NCBI GenBank assembly: GCA_004114245.1
Contig: QZWS01000119.1
Span: 1-24,827, forward strand
From: Zoopage sp. CT-All
Taxonomy: Eukaryota; Zoopagomycota; Zoopagomycetes; Zoopagales; Zoopagaceae
Length of the DNA stretch: 24,827 nt
Reading direction: 5' to 3'
Part shown: one piece after another, positions 17,581-24,827 of the stretch
How the letters are laid out: each line of letters starts with the position of its first letter
Position numbering within the stretch: position 1 is the first letter of the stretch
Notes under the pieces: generated by a model
Told to the model about the DNA's origin: nothing
The model's input: the letters and a program-made list of their open reading frames with translations, nothing else
Databases searched by the model: none
Program-made: the position numbers and the translations under genes

Positions 17581-18352
17581 CTGGAATAGGATCAAGCAGC
17601 GGCGGTCTTACTGAAGGCAAAAACTGAAGCACTTATACGGTACACCAACGACACGCCGTCGTGGGGACGACAAAAACGAATGCATCGCATGATGTCGCAT
17701 ACCTGCATGTATTGCTTTCAACGAATTCGTTGGCCAATGTTCCAAGGTTAATGAAGGGCGCTACGAGGAAAATATGCCTTCACGGCGCAATCGAATGCAT
17801 AAACCCAGCCTATTCAACATTTTAGTGTAGTACACACTCCGTGCCCGAAACTCCAGCCCGTGCGTTGCAATTGCCTAAGCTTGTTCATGAGACGTCTAGT
17901 CTATGGATCCCGAGACCCCCTTTCTTGTCTACCGAATACGAACTACACCAGAAACCCAATGTACAAGACAAACGCACGCTCCTCATGTTACGTCAATCCG
18001 GAGAAACTCCCTTATCGAGAGTGCATACTGTGAACGGGTTCCACTGAGGGCTGTGTTAAATTGTAGAAGATTGCAGTAAAGCACGCCTGTGTACAATGTT
18101 GGCGTTGGTTGCGCCGCCTCCAAGGGAAATTGACTATGCTATTACTGCTCCTGAGGATTACGCTCATCGTCTAAATCGTCTTGGGATGTAAATCTTTAAC
18201 GGCTCGAATCGCGCCGTCTAGGCGCGCGGCGTTCCAGAAAGAAAATCTAGGAATAGCTAGCGACCCTTGTGTTGCTTTGCAAATACACGCTACGTCTAAC
18301 CCTGCTTACCAAAAGCCCTGGTCAACGACTTTGGAGTCGGAGAACAATCCCC

Positions 18353-18360
18353 TATAAAAA
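18353..18360 (+). promoter_or_regulatory. TATA box of the six-Cys peptide
   Basis: TATAAAAA, 140 bp upstream of the ATG at 18494 and followed by a pyrimidine-rich stretch (ctttcctctccccag), as expected for a fungal start region. It also shows that the in-frame ATGs further upstream are not the start. Confidence 0.65.
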
Positions 18361-18493
18361 AGCGCGAAGACTTTCCTCTCCCCAGTTCATCAAACAGCTT
18401 CTCAAGACAAATTTCCTCAAGATCTTCACAGCCTCACCAGAATACCTATCGAAAACCCCATTCAAGAGTCTCAGACTTCTTCGTAAAATCATC

Positions 18494-18700
18494 ATGGTCC
18501 GTCAAGTCATCTTCGCCTTGGTCTCACTCGTTCTCGGTATGATTGCCGTGGATGCAGACAAGAGCTGCTGGGACCAGTCCAATGGTAGAGAGGTGGTGTG
18601 TCAAAGTACCTCAGACCCTTGTCCACCGGGGTTCCGACCTGTCTATTACAACGACCCGTTCCCTTGCGTCAATGGCCAGCGATGCTGCATTATAGGATAG
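18494..18700 (+). CDS. Secreted six-cysteine peptide
   Basis: Intronless, 68 residues from ATG 18494 (catcATGg) to TAG 18700. Residues 1-21 are a clear signal peptide (QVIFALVSLVLGMIAVDA core). The mature peptide of about 47 residues has six cysteines at 25, 36, 43, 58, 64 and 65: C-x10-C-x6-C-x14-C-x5-CC. This suggests three disulfides with an adjacent CC pair near the C-terminus. It is rich in Pro, Gly and Tyr (PCPPGFRPVYY). A TATA box is well placed. The open frame extends upstream through that TATA box, so the longer version is rejected. It resembles fungal small secreted cysteine-rich or antimicrobial-type peptides in form only; I do not recognise a family and activity is unknown. Confidence 0.72.
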   Translation: MVRQVIFALVSLVLGMIAVDADKSCWDQSNGREVVCQSTSDPCPPGFRPVYYNDPFPCVNGQRCCIIG

Positions 18701-19110
18701 TAGCTGCAAGCTTCTGAGAGGTCATTCGTAGAATCGCTATCCCGACAAGTTTTTAAACCTATGGCAGACAGAGACCTTCTGTCTGAGCGTATCTATTTTA
18801 GCCTGAGTGTACCTCTTCGTAGCACGTTGAAAATATATATCGCTTCAAGTTTTCTCTTTATCGGCTATGTTGTTGTGAGACAAACCCCTTGTGAGTGGTA
18901 GCTGTTGGATTTTTGTGCACAGAAGAATGCGTTCGCGTATCCTCTCGCACGCCACCAACCTAACATTTGTGACTGCAAAACCAATCCACGCAAACAAACA
19001 TTTTCTTTTTTTTTTTCGTTTGCATGAGTTCAAAAAAAGGACCTGACTTCAGCATTAACTCCGTTTTCTAACTCTGCATTCATTCCACCTTCGCACATCT
19101 ACACATCAAC
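18701..19110. other. Intergenic, 3' of peptide and UTP25 promoter
   Basis: Holds the 3' region of the six-Cys peptide and the upstream region of UTP25, with a T-run at about 19006-19017. No TATA box is clear close to the UTP25 ATG, and the leader is C/A-rich (cattccaccttcgcacatctacacatcaac). No gene is seen. Confidence 0.5.
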
Positions 19111-22100
19111 ATGGCAAGAGGCGGAAAACGAGGTGGCAGCAGCAAAGCAGGAGGTGGGCGTGGAGGAAAGAGCAGCAGCGGCAGCAGTGGGAAAGGAAAG
19201 GACTCCAAGAGAGTCTCTGGCCGAGGCACAGCCAATGCCTCTGCTGCTGAAAGCAAGGCTCCCAAGAAGTTTGGGCAGCTTAACCGAAAGGAGCGTGATA
19301 TGATGGAGGAGTACGGAGAACTGGTTCCTCAAGACTTTGAGGAGGATGAGACCGACCGCGTTGGGTAAGTCGCCAGTTTATTGTGCACATACCAAATTCT
19401 GCCATGTATTTTTCCTTCCAGCTTGGCTAGTCTCTCTAACATGTCCGTGATATGCTTGATGTATAGATCCTTCCGCAAGGTTGTTAAAGAATCTGATCTG
19501 GACTATCAGTCAGCACTAAAGCGGGATCGCGAAATGGAATCTGAAGGCGAGATCGAGGAGGACGAATACAAGCTGGATCGTCCATCAGCCTTTAACAAAT
19601 TGGTAGGGATTCTGAAAAAGAGCTCTAAGCGCCAGGATGAATGGAAGAAAAGGAAGCTCGAGGAGGAGGGTCTCGAGGGCATGGAAGAGGAACCAGAAGT
19701 CGAGGAAGAAGGTATATAGCTGTGGTTCCTTTGGTGAACGAAGTGTTATGCTCCAGTAGTTTCGAACGTTGACTAACCTTTCCGCATTCTTGAACTGTAT
19801 AGTTGTAACGCTGACAGCTGCAGAAAGAAAGGCATTAATTAAAAAGCATGGAAAAGGATACTTACAGGCGCTGGATGGTGAGGACGACGACGAGGACGAA
19901 AGCGATGTCGAGGGCGAGGATGTGGAGGGAGACGACGCAACGATCGAAGGAGAAACAGAGGATGAGAGCGCAGATGAGGAGGTCCAGGAAATCGCAGAGG
20001 AGGAAGAAGGCTCTGATGACTCGGACGAGGAGGAGCACTATCAAAAGTCCAGTAAGAACAAGCTCTCACCTCCGATCATGATTTGCATCGAATGCAGCGT
20101 TCTCTTGTTGATGCTAATTCTTTGTTTTCATTTTGTGCTACTAGAGGACTTCTTCGACCGCCATTTTAGTGACATGGTAACTCCACTGCTAGCACCCAAG
20201 GTTGCTGTCGTTGAGTTGGCAGGAAACAAGTGGAAGAGCGTCTCATACGAGGATCCTGTGCTGAAGCGCGTGGAGAAGTTTGATACCGACAATGTGGAAG
20301 GACAGCGCAAAGAGGAGAAGACAAAAAAGCAAAAGCAGCTGGATATGGAGACCCTTATGGTAAGTGACCACGTCGCCCGCATCGTTGCGGCGTAAGCTCA
20401 GCGTGATCAAGGTCGAAACGTCATTCTAACAGCAATGTAATTACATTTAATGTTTGTAGGTCAAGCAACGTATCCAGTCCCAATGGTCTGCCGTAAACGA
20501 GTCTGCCCTGGAGTCTTCGTCATCTCCCAACTCCAAGATCTTTACACCACTTCAGCTTTCCCTGGTTGAGCCCATGAACGAATACCGGGACATTCTTTTC
20601 ACTAACCGCAGCATGGAGAATGCCAAGGAAATCAGGAACCTGTATGCCCTGCACGCTCTCAACCATGTCTTCAAGACCCGTGATCGCATTCTGAAAAACT
20701 CTGGAAAACTGCAGCGCCATCAGCAAAACCCCAACCCATCCGCTGCCATGCCAGAGTTTAGGGATCAAGGATTCACAAGGCCAAAGGTCCTTATTATCCT
20801 TCCGTTCAAAAACACCGTGGTTGATGTTGTTGAATCTCTTATCAAGCTGAGCGGATCGACACAGCAGGACAACAAGAAGCGGTTCTATGATGAGTTTGGT
20901 GCCGAGGAGGAAGAGGAGGATCCCAAGACCAGCGATCGGCCAGGTTAGAAGCGACAATTTGACAGCTGTGCAGTATACGCTGGCTCATGCATAGCCGATC
21001 TCTAACGTGCCTTGTGTATTACTACCCACAACATAGCCGACTTTCTGGAGACATTCAAAGGAAATATTGACGATCACTTCCGTGTGGGCGTCAAGTTTAC
21101 CCGCAAGACTTTAAAGCTTTACTCTGACTTTTATTCTGCGGATCTGATTCTGGCCTCTCCTTTGGGTTTGAAGACTGTCATTGGCGCAGAAGGCGACAAG
21201 AAGCGGGATTTCGACTTTTTGTCGTCCATTGAGGTGGTCATTGTTGATCAGACAGACAATATGTTGATGCAGAATTGGGACCACTTGGAGGTAACATCAC
21301 ACTCAGCGTCTCAAAACAATGCAGGCAGCTGTTTCATTTTGGTCTCCTAAGAATGGCTACTTATCTCCTGCTTTTATCTTTTTCACGCTGATATAGACAG
21401 TGTTTGAGTACATGAACCTCATTCCCAAGGACGCCCACGGATGCGATTTCTCGCGTGTCCGCAACTGGTGCTTGGACGGCCGGTCCAAGTATGTTCGCCA
21501 AACAGTCGTCATTGCCAACATCCTCACGCCCGAGATCAACGCACTTTTCAAGAAGCACTCTCGCAACGTTGCAGGAAAGATGAAGATCACGCAGGCTTAT
21601 GAGCATGGATCCATCGTTGACGTTGTGCCCTTGGTCCAGCAAAACTTTAATCGCATCGAGACCCGGACGCTTGCTCAGGCGGACGAAAACCGATTCCAGT
21701 ACTTCATCAACCAAACGTTACCCCAGCTCCGTCGCTCAGCCGTGACGCAGACGCACACCATGATCTACGTCCCCTCGTATTTTGATTTTGTCCGGCTCCG
21801 GAACTATTTCACAGAGAACAAGTACCCCTTTGCGGCCATCTGCGAGTACACCTCAAACGCCAATGTTTCAAGAGCTCGTTCAAGTTTCTTCCATGGGGAG
21901 GTCTCGTTTTTGCTGTACACGGAGCGCTTCCATTTCTTTAGACGGTACAACATCAGGGGCACGTTCCACTTGGCGTTCTATGGACTCCCAGAGCACCCTC
22001 AATTCTACCCAGAGATGCTCAACCTCCTGGCGCTGCCATCTGGCAACGAAAAGTCACGGTCGAAGCATGCGGCTGCGACAGGGCTGGAGGACAGGGCCAT

Positions 22101-22218
22101 GTCATGCACGGCGCTGTTCACAAAGTACGACCTGCTGAAGTTGCAGAGAATCGTCGGCACAGAGCGGGCCAACAGCATGTGCAAGCAGGAGGGTCGCGAC
22201 CTCTTTGTGTTCACGTAA
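19111..22218 (+). CDS. UTP25: U3 snoRNA-associated protein 25 (DEF homologue)
   Basis: Small-subunit processome factor, nucleolar, needed in yeast for early pre-18S cleavages and related to vertebrate digestive-organ expansion factor. Seven exons: 19111-19364, 19467-19711, 19803-20051, 20145-20359, 20460-20943, 21037-21290 and 21397-22218. All introns are GT-AG of about 90-106 nt, every phase closes, and the product is 840 residues (yeast protein about 720). The start has good context (aacATGG). The N-terminus is Gly/Arg/Ser/Lys-rich (about 1-50), followed by acidic tracts. [28 protein letters not shown] and [19 protein letters not shown] (about 549-567) mark the helicase-like core, where DQTD replaces DEAD, consistent with a non-catalytic fold. 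The C-terminal signature [20 protein letters not shown] and [18 protein letters not shown] is diagnostic of the family. Confidence 0.95.
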
Positions 22219-22353
22219 TTTAGCCAACTGCAATACCTCGCTACATAGACCATTTACAATATAAACGTTGGATCAGCATTGACATCAAAAACGCGGCTCA
22301 GCAGAGACTCGAGACGAGTCAGTGACTGCCGGGGTTGCAATTTTGTCAACACA

Positions 22354-22354
<1 letters not shown>

Positions 22355-22385
<31 letters not shown>
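22355..22385 (+). repeat. Poly-A tract of 31
   Basis: Thirty-one consecutive A, 137 bp beyond the UTP25 stop. It is a homopolymer tract; its length is probably unreliable in assembly. Confidence 0.9.
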
Positions 22386-22386
<1 letters not shown>

Positions 22387-22672
22387 GAAAACAAAATTGA
22401 ACAAAAATCTGCAGCCTGCAAAGTCATGCGGATCTAATGAAATAGCGATTTCTTGCAGCTCTCGGTAATATTTGTGTCATGGGGTACGCTTACAGCTCGC
22501 AATGCTAATGGTTGAGAGGAGGGGTAGTCCTCACCTGTATTCAAAATACCTGGGGGAGCTTTTTTAATATTTCTACTTGGTAAGCCATGCGCCCTTGAAA
22601 TGCGTGGGTCCCAGTACCAAATCCTTTAATGTGTGGATGGTCTTATTGGTGCTCCTACTCATACTGTACGTG

Positions 22673-22955
22673 TTATAGACGAAGAATTGTGCCTGCCATG
22701 TCAGCGCTGGATGGGGTAGACCAAAAGTAGATCTCGAACAGCGTGTAATCTGTGTTGAAGATCATCCGACGCGTTACTGCGCTGAAAGTGGTATGGTAGG
22801 TCGTCAGAGGAAGGTAGAAAACGGACCCCACGGGGAAAAATTCTCATTGATGTGGAGGAGCAAGACTTTTGGGGTCCGTGGAGGAAAATGTATGAGACCT
22901 TCTGGAGCACGCGCGAGGGTGCTTGCCAGGTTTTTACCAATGGCACACCCTCAAC
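22673..22955 (-). pseudogene. Possible gene fragment, two frames
   Basis: Minus strand. One frame upstream reads NLASTLARAPEGLIHFPPR and then VLLLHINENFSPWG. At about 22830 the sequence that looks protein-like changes frame and continues as SVFYLPLTTYHTTFSAVTRR and IFNTDYTLFEIYFWS to a TAA at 22673-22675. The switch occurs at a GC-rich run (ccccgtgggg), suggesting an old indel. Each open piece is only 50-57 codons, so chance cannot be excluded. Family unknown. Confidence 0.25.
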
Positions 22956-23351
22956 ATTTATTCTGCACTGCCAATGGGAATGGCATCCTTAGCAACCATA
23001 CGCATCTCAGACTACCTCAGTTTTTCATGTCCTGCAAAGGTGTAGACTATCCCACCAAACTATTGCTCAAACACATGTTAATACTGCCTTCTCGGTGACC
23101 AATTGTGGATCCGGATGAGCATCTGCAGCTCTTTTTGTTCTCCTTTTTCGGTATTGTTTAATCTACATTCAACGATGAGTCGAAAGTGAATACGTGGACA
23201 TTGAGCTCGCTCCATTGGTACCTCCTAGTGCAAAAGCGAAGGCGAAAATATATTCGACACCAGCTCAAGAAAGAAAAAGAGGACTAAACTGCTCATTCCA
23301 AGCAACTCATTTGTACCGCTTCTAGAATGCCAAAAAAAAAAAAAAAAAAAT

Positions 23352-23810
23352 CTAATAACGAAAGATACCAAGCCAGTAGGTGGTAAAGAGGGGAATTCGA
23401 TAGCGGGCAATGATAAGTGCGAAAACGATGGGGTTAAGCTGCGATATAGAGAGGTCCATATCACCTTTCAAGTTAGACAGCGGGTAGGAAGCGGTCGTGT
23501 CCAAGGCCTTATCTGTGCAGACCTTTCAGTAGTAAAGGTTAAGATCATTCTCAATGTTTAACACAGAGGTTTGAAGTCCAGTTGCGGCAATCACTTTTGC
23601 GCCCTCTTGGAAAGGAAAGGGAAAAAAATACATAGAATATGCCGCCCTAATATGCAGCAAATGCAGTGTGATGGTTTTTGACGCGATTGCGGCGTACAAG
23701 GGCAAAATTCATGCGGGAATGCCTTTTGCATACTCTGGCAATTTTTTTCTGCATGCTTTTGCTACGGCCTCCAGCCTCTCAACCTCTGCGTTGCACAGAA
23801 CCGCATCTTT
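23352..23810 (-). pseudogene. Possible gene fragment with two in-frame TGA
   Basis: Minus strand. After a TAG that could be an intron acceptor (23813-23811), one frame of 153 codons is interrupted only by two TGA codons before a TAG stop at 23354-23352. Protein-like pieces include AVLCNAEVERLEAVAKACRK, EGAKVIAATGLQTSVLNIEN and PLSNLKGDMDLSISQLNPIV. Further upstream, 24039-24128 has an exon-like stretch (DIGSGGAKTLRLNDKKQIWD) bounded by AG and GTGTGAG. These may be exons of one decayed gene, but about seven stops would be expected by chance, so the signal is weak. Family unknown. Confidence 0.25.
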
Positions 23811-24827
23811 CTACGACGCGAAATCAAAAAATCAATACAAACATGCCAGCTATCCTTCCGTAGCTCTACTTTCAAAACATTCCATATTTTTTAAAAAACA
23901 AAGTTACAATGCTGGCTAAGGTAGCCTGTATGCGGGCTTGGGACTTATGCTACCTCCTTCTAAGCCCACTCTCAGTGTTGTGTATGTTTTTTCTCCCTCT
24001 TTGGAGGAATGCATACGTTGCACTCACACCTTTAGATCCCAGATCTGCTTCTTATCGTTCAAGCGCAGAGTCTTCGCTCCTCCACTACCAATATCAGTTG
24101 CAAGCAGTTCATTATCTGGCTATCTTTAACTGCGAAAACGAGGCCTCGAAGTGATAAGTTCTATCGCACACAGAAGACTCTCTCTATCTCTTTCTTTTTT
24201 CTGGCGGGTATTGAACCGAACAACGCATCGCGCATGGCCTACGGGCGCTCCTACCGTTTCTTTCAAATAAACAGGTCAGTCCTTTCAGCTTATCTGCGGT
24301 TGAATGGCAATTCGGCGAAAACCATATTGCGAGTAGTTGTTTATCATATCAATGGCATTGTATCCCGTCTTTGCTAGTCTATGCCTCTTTGTTGTTTGCA
24401 TAGTTTTTTTTTTCTACCCGTTGACGGGCTTATCACCGGACAATTAATTGAAAATAGAGTGCATTTTTTTTCAACGACAGCCAAAGTTCACAGTGTTACT
24501 ATACTTGTTGACTTGGCTGCTCACGGATACAAGTATGTCAATCAAAGCCCTTTTGTTTACTTTAAAAATTCAGCACACAGACTTGTGCAACCAGAGACTA
24601 TTTGTTTGTTTTGGTGCGCTCGATGACGCGGGGTAAGCAACGAAACTGTATCGACCACGAAAATCATACGAGCTTAGAGGGCAGGACGACTTTGGTCTAA
24701 CCTTATGCTAGAGCAGCCAGGTATGCTTCCCCGATCGAGGCACACAGATATGAAGGGAGACCGAGAACATGGATCAAGATTTCTATTTTTTTTTTTTTTT
24801 TCAAAGGCAGACATCGATAAAGAGGCA

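Larger units (their letters stand above)
15500..18340. other. Long gene-poor region with diverged repeats
   Basis: No intact gene longer than about 70 codons is supported over 2.8 kb. The section 16490-17580 contains segments repeated in diverged form (listed as repeats) and a 44-codon minus-strand frame with a hydrophobic run. A perfect inverted repeat, TCAAGGGC-A-GCCCTTGA, lies at 17429-17445. Elsewhere stops are frequent in all frames. The region looks like an old repeat or gene graveyard between the methyltransferase and the six-Cys peptide. Confidence 0.5.
22219..24827. other. Intergenic 3' end, possible decayed minus-strand genes
   Basis: No intact gene is recognised in 2.6 kb. It contains a 31-A tract, an 18-A run near 23332-23350, a T-run near 24785-24801, and minus-strand stretches that read like fragments of protein but are interrupted by stops or frame changes (listed separately). 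Small plus-strand frames at 23671-23919 and 23909-24154 have no supporting features. Confidence 0.45.

Noticed and set aside
18269-18493. In-frame extension of the six-Cys peptide upstream
   Set aside because: It runs through the TATA box at 18353 and would bury the signal peptide inside the protein.
23671-23919. 82-codon plus-strand frame
   Set aside because: Overlaps minus-strand stretches that read at least as well, and has no promoter, signal peptide or domain.
1-24827. tRNA, rRNA, CRISPR or bacterial-type operon elements
   Set aside because: No T-loop/acceptor pairing typical of tRNA, no rRNA blocks and no regularly spaced repeats were seen. Repeats present are microsatellites, homopolymers or diverged segments.

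Overview
The window reads as nuclear DNA of a filamentous fungus, most likely an early-diverging zygomycete-type lineage such as Mortierellaceae. That placement is an inference from the overall style of the sequence, not from a marker gene. Supporting signs are compact protein genes with short GT-AG introns of about 80-120 nt, TATA boxes, eukaryotic housekeeping genes (clathrin adaptor, rRNA methyltransferase, U3 processome factor), and small secreted cysteine-containing proteins beside a GH25 lysozyme. No bacterial operons, rRNA, tRNA or CRISPR were seen.

Layout. 1-3270 has no gene I can identify, only weak open stretches. 3335-4933 (+) is an intronless, strongly codon-biased MFS hexose transporter. 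4934-6109 is intergenic with a 48-bp direct repeat. 6110-6472 (-) is a small secreted protein with four cysteines. 7221-7880 (-) is a secreted GH25 muramidase, with four copies of a TGCCCTTG-type motif upstream. 8671-9225 (-) looks like a broken gene. 10222-12382 (-) is a two-exon gene for a disordered, probably nuclear protein I do not recognise. It is divergently arranged with 12793-14012 (+), the five-exon AP-1 sigma subunit, which contains a 22-nt microexon. Converging on that gene is 14199-15347 (-), a Bmt6-type 25S rRNA methyltransferase whose N-terminus is complicated by a run of nine A. 15650-18350 is gene-poor and holds diverged repeated segments. 18494-18700 (+) is a six-cysteine secreted peptide. 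19111-22218 (+) is the seven-exon UTP25/DEF pre-rRNA processing factor. 22219-24827 holds a 31-A tract and possible decayed coding pieces on the minus strand.

The housekeeping block (AP-1 sigma, Bmt6, UTP25) serves vesicle traffic and ribosome biogenesis; two of its genes act on the same large rRNA pathway, though they are not adjacent. The secreted block (four-Cys protein, GH25 lysozyme, six-Cys peptide) suggests interaction with bacteria or other organisms. That functional link is inference. I found no clear previously undescribed system. The best leads are the diverged repeat family at 16.5-17.6 kb, the two small secreted proteins, the repeated motif upstream of the lysozyme, and the Bmt6 reading-frame problem.
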